DNA from: Pseudomonadota bacterium
GTDB taxonomy: Bacteria > Pseudomonadota > Alphaproteobacteria > Sphingomonadales > Sphingomonadaceae
Length of the DNA stretch: 40,852 bases
Direction: 5' to 3'
NCBI GenBank assembly: GCA_029550345.1
Contig: JAKPHK010000005.1
Span: 1-40,852, forward strand
Positions within the stretch are counted from its first letter, which is position 1; each line of letters opens with the position of its first letter. This document shows, piece by piece, positions 32,184-39,709 of this stretch. Under the pieces are notes generated by a model, which saw nothing but the letters and a program-made list of their open reading frames with translations, made no database searches and was not told the DNA's origin. The position numbers were made by a program, and so were the translations under genes.

Positions 32184-33881
32184 TCAGGCTCCCGCAGTCT
32201 GCTTGCCCAGCTCGTCGCGCAAGGTCCGGCGCAGGAATTTGCCGCTGGCATTGCGCGGCAGCGGATCGTCCATGAACCAGACGTAGCGCGGAACCTTGTG
32301 CTTGCTCATGTGCTCGGTGCAATGCGCGATCACCGTTTCGGACGTGGCCTCGGTACCCGGCTTCATGTGGATCGCCACGCCGATCTCCTCGCCCAGCCGG
32401 GCATCGGGCACACCGAACACGCAGCATTCGGTTACGCCGGGCAGGCGATAGACGCAGGCCTCTACTTCGGTGCAAGAGATATTCTCACCCCCACGGATCA
32501 CCAGATCCTTCTTGCGGTCAACGATGAAGATGAAGCCGTCTTCGTCGATCCGGGCAACGTCGCCGGTGTGCAGCCAGCCATCCTCGGTGATCGTTTCGGC
32601 GGTGGCATCGGGCCGGTTCAGGTAGCCCTTGATCACCGGGGCACCCTTGACCCACAGTTCGCCAACCGATCCCTGCGGCAGTTCGCGCCCCTCGTCATCG
32701 ACGACCTTGACCTCGAACGTCGGCATCCAGGGCCCGGCGCTGTCCGGCTTGGCGACGAAGAAATCGCCGGCGACAGAGGTAATGATCCCGCAGGTTTCTG
32801 TCATGCCGTAACCGGTGGTCGGGCGCGCGGTTTTGATCGCTTCGTCGATCTTCAGCACCAGATCGGGCGGCACTTGCGCCCCGCCGCCGGAAAGCCCGGT
32901 CAGGCTGGAGGTGTCGGTGCTGGCGAAATCGGGGTGATTGATGATCTCGCGGCTCATCACCGGAACCCCGCTGACGCCGGTGATCCGGTATTTCTCGATC
33001 AGCTTCAGCGCCTCGCCCGCGTCCCACTTGTACATCAGCACGATCGCCCCGCCCGCCGCCGTGGTGAGATAGGCGCCGCAATTGTTGGCGGTGACGTGGA
33101 ACAGCGGCGTGGTCAGCAGGGTGACAGGCGGCGGCGGATTGACCGGCACCGGCTCACCAGTGGCGCGTTCCACCGCCATGGCCTGGGCCGTGGTGGAAAA
33201 AACCATGTTGAGCAGGTTGGCCACGCAGCCCCGGTGGGTCAGCTGCGCGCCCTTGGGAAAGCCGGTGGTGCCGCTGGTGTAGAAGATCGAGGCGTCGGCC
33301 TCCGGATCGACCGCAACCTGCGGCATCGCTCCGCCGTGGGCGATCACCTCGGCATAGGGGATCACGCCTGCCGGACAGTCATCCAGCCGCACGCCGACCA
33401 CGACCATATCCTCATGCCCGGCACACTCCCTGAACCGGGCAAGGCGTTCCTTGTCGGCGAAGAGCACCTTGGGCCGGGCATCGTTCAGCGCGAATTCCAT
33501 CTCCTCCGCGGTCCACCAGGCGTTGAGCCCGGCAGAGGCGACCCCGATTGCGGCGCAGGCCCAATAGAGCGTCATCCATTCGGGATAATTGCGCATGGCA
33601 ATTGCAACGGTATCGCCGGGGCGGATGCCGCGATCCCACAGCCACGCCGCAATTGCGGCGACATCGGCATGGGTCTGCGCATAGCTCAGCACCTCGCCTT
33701 CGTAGATCAGGTAGGGCCGGTCCCCCCAGGCGGCGGTTGAAAGCCAGAATTCGCGGATCGAGGGCGGGGCGTTTTTGAAAGTCAGCAGGTCGCGGCCCAG
33801 AACTTCGGCGCGAACAACTTCGAACTGGCCGCCCGGGCCGGTCAATTCCTCACGCACCTGGCGCAGTTCGGCAAAATGCAT
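32184..33881 (-). CDS. acyl-CoA synthetase, class I adenylate-forming (fatty-acid CoA ligase type)
   Basis: 565 residues. It activates a carboxylic acid as acyl-AMP and then as CoA thioester. Core motifs are intact: P-loop FYTSGTTGFPKGAQLTHRG near 205, GYGMTETCG near 355, DGWLHTGDVARIDEDGF and DRKKDLVIRGGENIS in the hinge, and the C-terminal catalytic Lys in ASGKFLRRTL. The acid substrate cannot be read from sequence; long- or medium-chain fatty acids and cyclic acids all use this family. ATG at 33881 has only a weak ribosome site. It forms a two-gene unit with the SDR and is divergent from the ThiF-like gene, with a palindrome in the gap. Confidence 0.93.
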   Translation of the reverse strand: MHFAELRQVREELTGPGGQFEVVRAEVLGRDLLTFKNAPPSIREFWLSTAAWGDRPYLIYEGEVLSYAQTHADVAAIAAWLWDRGIRPGDTVAIAMRNYPEWMTLYWACAAIGVASAGLNAWWTAEEMEFALNDARPKVLFADKERLARFRECAGHEDMVVVGVRLDDCPAGVIPYAEVIAHGGAMPQVAVDPEADASIFYTSGTTGFPKGAQLTHRGCVANLLNMVFSTTAQAMAVERATGEPVPVNPPPPVTLLTTPLFHVTANNCGAYLTTAAGGAIVLMYKWDAGEALKLIEKYRITGVSGVPVMSREIINHPDFASTDTSSLTGLSGGGAQVPPDLVLKIDEAIKTARPTTGYGMTETCGIITSVAGDFFVAKPDSAGPWMPTFEVKVVDDEGRELPQGSVGELWVKGAPVIKGYLNRPDATAETITEDGWLHTGDVARIDEDGFIFIVDRKKDLVIRGGENISCTEVEACVYRLPGVTECCVFGVPDARLGEEIGVAIHMKPGTEATSETVIAHCTEHMSKHKVPRYVWFMDDPLPRNASGKFLRRTLRDELGKQTAGA

Positions 33882-33901
33882 CGCTCATCCCGTCATTGTC
33901 T

Positions 33902-33917
33902 TTAATTGGCCGATTAA
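33902..33917. promoter_or_regulatory. operator-like palindrome upstream of the acyl-CoA synthetase gene
   Basis: TTAATTGGCCGATTAA, with 7 of 8 pairs complementary, 20 bases upstream of the acyl-CoA synthetase ATG and in the 106-base divergent gap. AT-rich arms around GGCC are unusual in this GC-rich DNA and fit a dimeric repressor of the TetR or MarR kind. Further along, TTGCCCGGGGCAA (33953-33965) is a second palindrome. Confidence 0.5.
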
Positions 33918-33987
33918 GTGCATATCACGTCGGTGGGGGCAAGAGACTTCCTTTGCCCGGGGCAAGATTCCGCCCTAAGACGCGGGC

Positions 33988-34758
33988 ATGGTTCTGCCGC
34001 CTGACCGTCTGGAACGTTTCGCCCGTCATATCGTTCTGCCCGAACTGGGCGGGGCGGGGCAGGTGGCGCTGGCCGGGGCGCGGGTCACGGTGATCGGGCT
34101 GGGCGGGATCGGCGCGCCGGTCGTGCAGTATCTCGCTGCCGCCGGGGTCGGCCATCTGCGGCTGCTCGATTGCGATTCGGTCGATCTGTCAAACCTCCAG
34201 CGTCAGGTGATCTATGGGCTGCACCAGGTTGGCCAGCCCAAGAACGAAATGGCGGCGGACTGGGTGGCCGGCTTTGATCCGGCAATCACGGTTGAGGACG
34301 GCAAGGTGCGGATCGATCCGGCCAACGCCGATAGCCACATTGCGGGCACCGATCTGGTGATCGACGGGACCGACAATTTCGCCGCGCGGCTGGCCATATC
34401 CGATGCCTGCGTGCGTCAGGCCATTCCGCTGACCAGCGCCGCGCTGGGCCGGTTCCAGGGCCAGGTCGCGAACTTTGCCGGGCACCGCGATGGCCACAGC
34501 TGCTATCGCTGTTTTGTCGGCGATGCCTTTGATGCCGATGATTGCGATACCTGCGCGGCCGATGGCGTGCTGGGGGCGATGGTCGGCATGGTCGGCGCCT
34601 TTGCGGCGATGCAGGCGATCCGGGTACTGCTGGAAGGCAAGACCGCGCTGGGCGATCCGCAGTGGGGGCAGTTGCATCTGTTCGAAGGGCTGGTGCCGAG
34701 TTTGCGGACGATGCGGATTGCCAAGGATCCGGGGTGCCGGGGGTGCGGTGGGGGTTGA
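33988..34758 (+). CDS. HesA/MoeB/ThiF family E1-like adenylyltransferase
   Basis: 256 residues. An E1-like fold with ATP site VIGLGGIGAPVVQYLAAAGVG near residue 36, DCDSVDLSNLQRQ near 61-73, and DGTDNFAARLAISD. Zinc-binding Cys pairs are CYRC and CRGC near the C-terminus, with CAADGVLGAMVGMVG carrying the region of the ThiF/MoeB acceptor Cys. Such enzymes adenylate the C-terminal GlyGly of a sulfur-carrier protein (MoaD or ThiS) for molybdopterin or thiamine synthesis; no partner genes are in the window, so the pathway is open. It is divergent from the acyl-CoA synthetase gene, and its stop is 4 bases before a structured repeat. Confidence 0.9.
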   Translation: MVLPPDRLERFARHIVLPELGGAGQVALAGARVTVIGLGGIGAPVVQYLAAAGVGHLRLLDCDSVDLSNLQRQVIYGLHQVGQPKNEMAADWVAGFDPAITVEDGKVRIDPANADSHIAGTDLVIDGTDNFAARLAISDACVRQAIPLTSAALGRFQGQVANFAGHRDGHSCYRCFVGDAFDADDCDTCAADGVLGAMVGMVGAFAAMQAIRVLLEGKTALGDPQWGQLHLFEGLVPSLRTMRIAKDPGCRGCGGG

Positions 34759-34762
34759 ATGG

Positions 34763-34936
34763 TTCACGCAGAGGCGCGGAGAAAGAAACAGAGGTGCGGA
34801 GTGAGGTAGCTTTTGCGGCGAAGCCGTTCTCAACTGCGATCATCGCGCGAAATGCAATGTTTGAATGATGAGACCGCTTCGCGGTTTAGAGGAACCCCTC
34901 CGCGCCTCTGCTTCTTTCTCCGCGCCTCTGCGTGAA
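34763..34936. repeat. long inverted-repeat element, copy 2 (ThiF-sirtuin gap)
   Basis: Two 39-base arms (34763-34801 and 34898-34936) that are complementary at 37 of 39 positions flank a 96-base centre. The arms begin TTCACGCAGAGGCGCGGAG and repeat this GCGGAG theme twice. The centre holds GCGGCGAAGCCGT, which on the minus strand reads ACGGCTTCGCCGCAA, nearly identical to the block in copy 1 at 9000-9140. It fills nearly the whole gap between two convergent genes. Confidence 0.85.
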
Positions 34937-34943
34937 CTTAAAA

Positions 34944-35642
34944 CTACCCCAACATCTCCGCCACCCACTGCGGGACAACCTCGCTCGCCGGGCCGAGACG
35001 GCTTTCATGGAAATGGTGCGAGCCCTGGCTGCGCTCAAGGTTCAGCTCAAGCGTCCGTGCACCCAGTTCGCGCGCGTTCTGGACGAAGCCTGCTGCCGGA
35101 TAGACCGCACCCGAGGTGCCGATCGAGACGAACAGGTCAGCCTCACGCAGCGCGGCATAGATTTCGCCCATCCGGTACGGCATCTCGCCAAACCAGACCA
35201 CGTCGGGGCGCAGGCTGCGGGCCTGGCAGACCGGGCAGGCAGGACGATCAAGCAGCGGCCCACGCCAGAGTGACCGCACGTCGCAGCTGGTGCACCAGGC
35301 CTTGAGGTGCTCACCATGCATATGCAGCACCCGCGAGGCGCCGCCGCGTTCGTGCAGGTCATCGACGTTCTGGGTCACCAGCAATAGCTTGCCGGGCCAT
35401 TCCGCTTCCAGTCGGCCGAGCGCGAAATGGGCGGCGTTGGGCTCCTTTTCCTGAATCGCCGCGCGCCGGGCGTCGTAAAAGCGGTGCACCAGGTTCGGAT
35501 CGCGGGCGAAGGCCTCTGGCGTGGCGACGTCCTCTACGCGGTGCTGTTCCCACAGTCCGCCGCCGCTGCGAAAGGTATCGATCCCGCTTTCGGCGGAAAT
35601 CCCGGCTCCGGTCAGGATCACGATGTTGCGGATTTGATTCAT
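34944..35642 (-). CDS. cobB: sirtuin (NAD-dependent protein deacylase, CobB type)
   Basis: 232 residues. It removes acyl groups from lysines using NAD. The motifs are GAGISAESGIDTFR near residue 12, TQNVDDLHERGGA near 97, the catalytic His in LHMHGEH, a zinc site CTSC/CPVC, and GTSGAVYPAAGF. ATG at 35642 gives MNQIRNIVILTG, the usual short CobB lead; ATG at 35651 is an alternative. The longer ORF start overlaps the divergent dapB gene and is rejected. It converges on the ThiF-like gene across repeat copy 2. Its link to the neighbouring acyl-CoA synthetase (a known sirtuin target type) is suggestive only. Confidence 0.92.
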   Translation of the reverse strand: MNQIRNIVILTGAGISAESGIDTFRSGGGLWEQHRVEDVATPEAFARDPNLVHRFYDARRAAIQEKEPNAAHFALGRLEAEWPGKLLLVTQNVDDLHERGGASRVLHMHGEHLKAWCTSCDVRSLWRGPLLDRPACPVCQARSLRPDVVWFGEMPYRMGEIYAALREADLFVSIGTSGAVYPAAGFVQNARELGARTLELNLERSQGSHHFHESRLGPASEVVPQWVAEMLG

Positions 35643-35677
35643 GTCGCCCATGAAGCACGCCGGAACTGGGGACGGCA

Positions 35678-36409
35678 ATGGCAAGAATCGGCATCATCGG
35701 CAGCGCGGGGCGCATGGGGCAGGCACTGGTCGATGCAATCGCCGCCGCAGGCCAGGTTTACGCGGGCGGGGTGGACAAGGGCGATGATCTGGCCGCACTC
35801 GCCGCCAGCAGCGACGTGCTGGTTGATTTCTCGGCACCCGGCGCATTGGAAGGCAACCTTGATGCGGCGATCGCAGCCGGGGTTCCGATCGTGGTCGGCA
35901 CCACCGGACTGGAGGAACGCCACCACTGGCTGTGCGACCACGCGGCGGACAGCATCGCCGTATTGCAAACTGGCAATACCTCGCTCGGCGTGACCCTGCT
36001 GGCCCATCTGGTGCGCGAGGCGGCGAGCCGCCTGGGCGAGGACTGGGATATCGAAATCGTCGAAACCCATCACCGGATGAAGGTTGATGCGCCGTCGGGC
36101 ACCGCGCTGTTGCTGGGGCAGGCCGCTGCCGATGGGCGCGGGATTGACCTTGCGGCGCATTCCGCGCGCGGGCGAGACGGGATCACCGGCGCGCGAAAGG
36201 TGGGCGACATCGGCTTTGCGGCCCTGCGCGGTGGCAGCGTGGCCGGGGATCATACCGTCCATTTCCTTGCCGATGACGAGCGGATTGCGCTTTCGCATCT
36301 GGCCGAGAATCGCCGGATTTTCGCGCGCGGTGCGGTGCGCGCGGCGCAGTGGCTGATCGGCCGTGAGCCGGGCCGCTACACCATGCCGCAGGTGCTGGGC
36401 CTGGATTGA
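35678..36409 (+). CDS. dapB: 4-hydroxy-tetrahydrodipicolinate reductase
   Basis: 243 residues. It reduces the dipicolinate precursor in lysine and meso-diaminopimelate synthesis. The dinucleotide motif is IGIIGSAGRMGQAL at the N-terminus, VGTTGL follows, and VETHHRMKVDAPSGTAL near 129 carries the catalytic His and Lys. The start is ATG at 35678, 35 bases from the divergent sirtuin start, so the promoters must be short and close. With dapE at the end of the window it gives two steps of the same pathway. Confidence 0.96.
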   Translation: MARIGIIGSAGRMGQALVDAIAAAGQVYAGGVDKGDDLAALAASSDVLVDFSAPGALEGNLDAAIAAGVPIVVGTTGLEERHHWLCDHAADSIAVLQTGNTSLGVTLLAHLVREAASRLGEDWDIEIVETHHRMKVDAPSGTALLLGQAAADGRGIDLAAHSARGRDGITGARKVGDIGFAALRGGSVAGDHTVHFLADDERIALSHLAENRRIFARGAVRAAQWLIGREPGRYTMPQVLGLD

Positions 36410-36424
36410 CGAGGGTTTCGCACA

Positions 36425-36446
36425 GTGTATTATGAAAATAATACAC
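36425..36446. promoter_or_regulatory. AT-rich operator-like palindrome before the M48 protease gene
   Basis: A perfect 9-base inverted repeat (GTGTATTAT, GAAA, ATAATACAC) ends 13 bases before the protease ATG. Its AT content is far above the surroundings and it contains -10-like TATTAT and AATAAT. It is placed where a dimeric repressor (GntR/YtrA- or TetR-like size) would block transcription. No regulator gene is adjacent. Confidence 0.62.
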
Positions 36447-36459
36447 ATGGGGAGCAGTA

Positions 36460-37647
36460 ATGAACGCCACCTACGATCCGGCTGCCGAGGCAGCGCGCTA
36501 TGTTGACAGTCTCGGGCCGGACGCGCTGGCCAAGGCGCAGGCCTATACCATGGGCAACCATCTGCTGCTTATCGCCGGGGTGGGCGTTTCCGTGCTGGCC
36601 GCCTGGCTCATGATCCATTTCCGCCTGCTCGACCGGGTTGCCGCCGCGTTGCAGGGCAAGCGCTGGTGGCTGGCGACATTGCTGACCGGCATGGCCTTCT
36701 TCGCGATCGGGGACCTGATCAAGCTGCCCTGGACGATCTACGAAAGCTGGTGGCGGGAACGCAGCTATGGGATGACCAAGCAGCCGCTGGGCGATTTCCT
36801 GGGGCAATTCGCCATCGGCGAGGTGCTTGGCATCGTTATGGGCGGGCTGTTCCTGCTCGGCATCTATGCCCTGATCCGCAAGGCCGGTTCGCGCTGGTGG
36901 CTGTGGGGGGCAGGCTTCACCAGCGTGGTCACATTCCTGATGATGCTGGCCGTGCCGACGCTGATCATGCCGCTGTTCAACGATTTCAAGCCGGTCCCGC
37001 CGGGTGAGGTGCGGACCGCGCTGGAGAAGATCGCCGACGATGTAAACATCCCGCACGACCGGATCTTCATGTACGACGGATCGCGCCAGTCCGAATATTT
37101 CACCGCCAATGTCGCCGGGCTTGGCCCCAGCGCGCGGATTGCGATTTCGGACATCGCGCTGAAGGAAGCCTCGCTGGATGAGGTCAAGGCGGTGACCGGG
37201 CATGAGGCCGGGCACTACAAGCTCGGCCATGTCTGGCGCTATGTTGTGATCTTCCCCTTGCTGGCCGGACTGGGGCTGTGGCTGGTCCAGCGGCTGTTCG
37301 CCCCCGCTGCCCGGCTGCTGGGCAGCGACGCCCGGTTTGAGGAACCACGCGGGCTGCCGGTGTTCATGGCGCTGGTTGCGGTGATCAGCCTGCTGGCATC
37401 GCCGCTGCAAAACTCGATCACCCGGATCGGCGAGGCTGAGGCGGATCGCTATTCGCTCGAAACGGTCGGCTTGCCCGATGCCCTGTCATCGGCGCTGATC
37501 AAGACCGCCGAATATCGCTATCCGCGCCCATCCACCCTGCAGGAAGTGCTGTTCTACACCCACCCGTCGGTTGAGAAGCGAATCCTGCGGGCGATGGAAT
37601 GGAAGGCCGATCATGCCGAGGCGCAGGCCCCGGCAAAGGCGCAGTGA
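36460..37647 (+). CDS. M48 family membrane metalloprotease (Ste24/CAAX protease type)
   Basis: 395 residues with several membrane segments: near residues 32-52, 66-86, 110-134 and 146-168, and again near 260-275 and 305-325. The zinc motif HEAGH lies in TGHEAGHYKLGH near residue 247, and the third ligand Glu in GEAEADRYSLETVGL near 327. This is the Ste24p/CAAX prenyl protease-like branch, acting at the inner membrane; bacterial members are thought to handle membrane-protein quality control. A strong GGGGAG precedes ATG at 36460, and a perfect AT-rich palindrome is 13 bases upstream. Its TGA overlaps the nth GTG (GTGA). Confidence 0.92.
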   Translation: MNATYDPAAEAARYVDSLGPDALAKAQAYTMGNHLLLIAGVGVSVLAAWLMIHFRLLDRVAAALQGKRWWLATLLTGMAFFAIGDLIKLPWTIYESWWRERSYGMTKQPLGDFLGQFAIGEVLGIVMGGLFLLGIYALIRKAGSRWWLWGAGFTSVVTFLMMLAVPTLIMPLFNDFKPVPPGEVRTALEKIADDVNIPHDRIFMYDGSRQSEYFTANVAGLGPSARIAISDIALKEASLDEVKAVTGHEAGHYKLGHVWRYVVIFPLLAGLGLWLVQRLFAPAARLLGSDARFEEPRGLPVFMALVAVISLLASPLQNSITRIGEAEADRYSLETVGLPDALSSALIKTAEYRYPRPSTLQEVLFYTHPSVEKRILRAMEWKADHAEAQAPAKAQ

Positions 37648-38303
37648 CGGGAGCGGTGCAGAAGGACCAGATCTTCGAATTCTTCCGCCGCCTGGCCGAG
37701 GACAACCCCTCGCCCGAGACGGAGCTGGAATACGGCAATACCTACCAGTTGCTGGTGGCGGTGGTGCTATCCGCCCAGGCGACCGATGTGGGGGTCAACA
37801 AGGCCACCCGCGCGCTGTTTGCCAAGGTCAGGACGCCGCAGCAGATGGTCGATCTGGGCGAGGAGGGCCTGAAGCAGCACATCAAGACAATCGGGCTGTT
37901 CAACGCCAAGGCGAAGAACGTGATCGCGCTATCGGAAATCCTGGTGCGCGATTTCGGCGGGGAGGTTCCGGCCGACCGCGATGTGCTCACCACCCTGCCC
38001 GGGGTGGGGCGCAAGACCGCCAATGTGGTGATGAACTGCGCCTTCGGGGCGGAAACCTTCGCGGTCGATACCCACATCTTCCGGGTCGGCAACCGCACCG
38101 GGCTGGCCAGGGGCAAGACCCCGCTCGCGGTAGAGAAGCAACTCGAAAAGAAGGTGCTCCAGCCCTTCCGGGTCGGCGCGCACCACTGGCTGATCCTCCA
38201 CGGCCGCTATGTCTGCAAGGCGCGGCGGCCCGAATGCTGGCGCTGCGCAGTGGCGGACCTGTGCGCCTTCAAGCCGAAGAGCGAGGCGCCAAAGGGGCGC
38301 TAG
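37644..38303 (+). CDS. nth: endonuclease III (DNA glycosylase/AP lyase)
   Basis: 219 residues. It excises oxidised pyrimidines and cleaves abasic sites. The helix-hairpin-helix is LPGVGRKTANVVMN near 118-131 with the catalytic Lys, the catalytic Asp is in AVDTHIFRV near 142, and the [4Fe-4S] loop C-x6-C-x2-C-x5-C is complete at the C-terminus (CKARRPECWRCAVADLC). GTG at 37644 is chosen for the 4-base overlap with the protease stop and AAAGG about 5 bases before it; GTG at 37656 is an alternative. It ends overlapping the convergent symporter gene. Confidence 0.95.
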   Translation: MTGAVQKDQIFEFFRRLAEDNPSPETELEYGNTYQLLVAVVLSAQATDVGVNKATRALFAKVRTPQQMVDLGEEGLKQHIKTIGLFNAKAKNVIALSEILVRDFGGEVPADRDVLTTLPGVGRKTANVVMNCAFGAETFAVDTHIFRVGNRTGLARGKTPLAVEKQLEKKVLQPFRVGAHHWLILHGRYVCKARRPECWRCAVADLCAFKPKSEAPKGR

Positions 38304-39640
38304 GCCCCTTTCGTCTCGTCCTCGAAATTCGAAGGGTCGAGCTCCAGCCCGGCGCGGCCGTCGGCGACGGTGTGGGCCGGGGCGTGAGGATGCTCGACAA
38401 ACGCGGGTTCCTCCACTTCCAGCATCCCCTCCCACTTTGTGATGACCGAAGTCGCCACCGCATTGCCGACCACATTGGTGGCGGTGCGGCCCATGTCGAG
38501 GAACTGGTCGATCGCCAGGATCAGCGCCACCCCTTCCACCGGCAAGCCGAACATCGCCAGCGTCCCGGTGATCACCACCAGCGAAGCGCGCGGCACGGCG
38601 GCGACACCCTTGGAAGAGATCATCAGCGTCAGCAGGATCGCGATCTGGGTGCTTAGCGGCAGGTCGATGCCATAGGCCTGGGCGATGAAGATCGTCGCGA
38701 AGGACATATACATCATCGAGCCATCAAGGTTGAAGCTGTAGCCCATCGGCAGCATGAAGCCCGAAATCCGGCGCGGTACGCCGAACCGGTCGAGCTGTTC
38801 GAACAGCTTGGGCAGGGCTGCCTCGCTCGACGCGGTCGAGAAGGCGATCATCATCGGTTCGCGGATATAGCGGATCAGGGTCCAGATCCGTTTGCCCAGG
38901 AACAGTCCGCCGATCGACAGCAGGATCACCCACAGGACCCCCAGCGAAAGGTAGAACTCGGTCACCAGCTCAACGTAGGTCTTGAGAATGCCCAGCCCGC
39001 TGCCGGCGACCACCTTGGCCAGGGCGCCGAAGACCGCGAAGGGGGCAAAACGCATTACATAGCCGGTGATCTGCAGCATCATTTCAGCAAGGGCATCGGC
39101 CCCGCGCACCAGCGGCGCACCCTTTTCCCCCAGCGCCGAAAGCGCCACCCCGGCAAACAGGCTGAAGACCAGGATCTGCAGGATGTTGTTGGTCGCCATC
39201 GCATCGAAGGCGTTCTTGGGAAAGATGTGGAGGATGAATTCATAGAAGTCGAGCTTGGCGACCTCTCCCACCTTTTCGGCGCTGGCCCCGCTCACGTCCA
39301 CGCCCACGCCCGGCTGGAACAGGTTGACCATCAGCAGCCCCAGCGCGATCGAGATCAGGCTGGCGGTGATGAACCACAGGATCGCCCGCACCCCGATCCG
39401 GCCCAGCGCGGCGCTATCGCCCATGTGCGCGATGCCGACGACGATGGTGGAGAGGATCAGCGGTGCGACCAGCATCTTGATCAGGCTGAGGAAGATGCTG
39501 GACAGCAGGCCGAAGGATTTGACGAAGTGTTCGTGCAACTCCGGCAGGCTCGCTTGCGGAACCAGTGTGAAGACCAGCCAGCCGGCGAATACGCCCAGAA
39601 CCATCCCGATCAGGATGTAGAGTGTCAGTCGGCGGTCCAT
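38300..39640 (-). CDS. dicarboxylate/amino acid:cation symporter (DAACS family)
   Basis: 446 residues with 8 membrane segments plus two re-entrant hairpins. HP1 carries TASSEAALPKLFEQL, TM7 FNLDGSMMYMSFATIFIAQA, HP2 SKGVAAVPRASLVV, and TM8 DQFLDMGRTATNVVGNAV. It imports C4-dicarboxylates or acidic amino acids. In TM8 the sodium-site Asp of GltPh-type carriers is replaced by Asn (VVGN), as in DctA-type proton-coupled carriers (VGNGVAT), so proton coupling and a dicarboxylate substrate are the better guess. The cytoplasmic tail is acidic and His/Pro-rich. It converges on nth with a shared stop overlap. Confidence 0.92.
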   Translation of the reverse strand: MDRRLTLYILIGMVLGVFAGWLVFTLVPQASLPELHEHFVKSFGLLSSIFLSLIKMLVAPLILSTIVVGIAHMGDSAALGRIGVRAILWFITASLISIALGLLMVNLFQPGVGVDVSGASAEKVGEVAKLDFYEFILHIFPKNAFDAMATNNILQILVFSLFAGVALSALGEKGAPLVRGADALAEMMLQITGYVMRFAPFAVFGALAKVVAGSGLGILKTYVELVTEFYLSLGVLWVILLSIGGLFLGKRIWTLIRYIREPMMIAFSTASSEAALPKLFEQLDRFGVPRRISGFMLPMGYSFNLDGSMMYMSFATIFIAQAYGIDLPLSTQIAILLTLMISSKGVAAVPRASLVVITGTLAMFGLPVEGVALILAIDQFLDMGRTATNVVGNAVATSVITKWEGMLEVEEPAFVEHPHAPAHTVADGRAGLELDPSNFEDETKGA

Positions 39641-39709
39641 GAACTGTTTCCCCTGCTTGGAATATTGTTGCCGGGGCAGCCTAACAGCTAAGGCCGGGGA
39701 GGCAAGGCT

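Noticed and set aside
32298..33740. 480-residue ORF on the plus strand opposite the acyl-CoA synthetase
   Set aside because: A high-GC shadow: the opposite strand encodes a full enzyme with all motifs, while this product is low-complexity (His/Gly/Asp/Arg-rich) with no domain.
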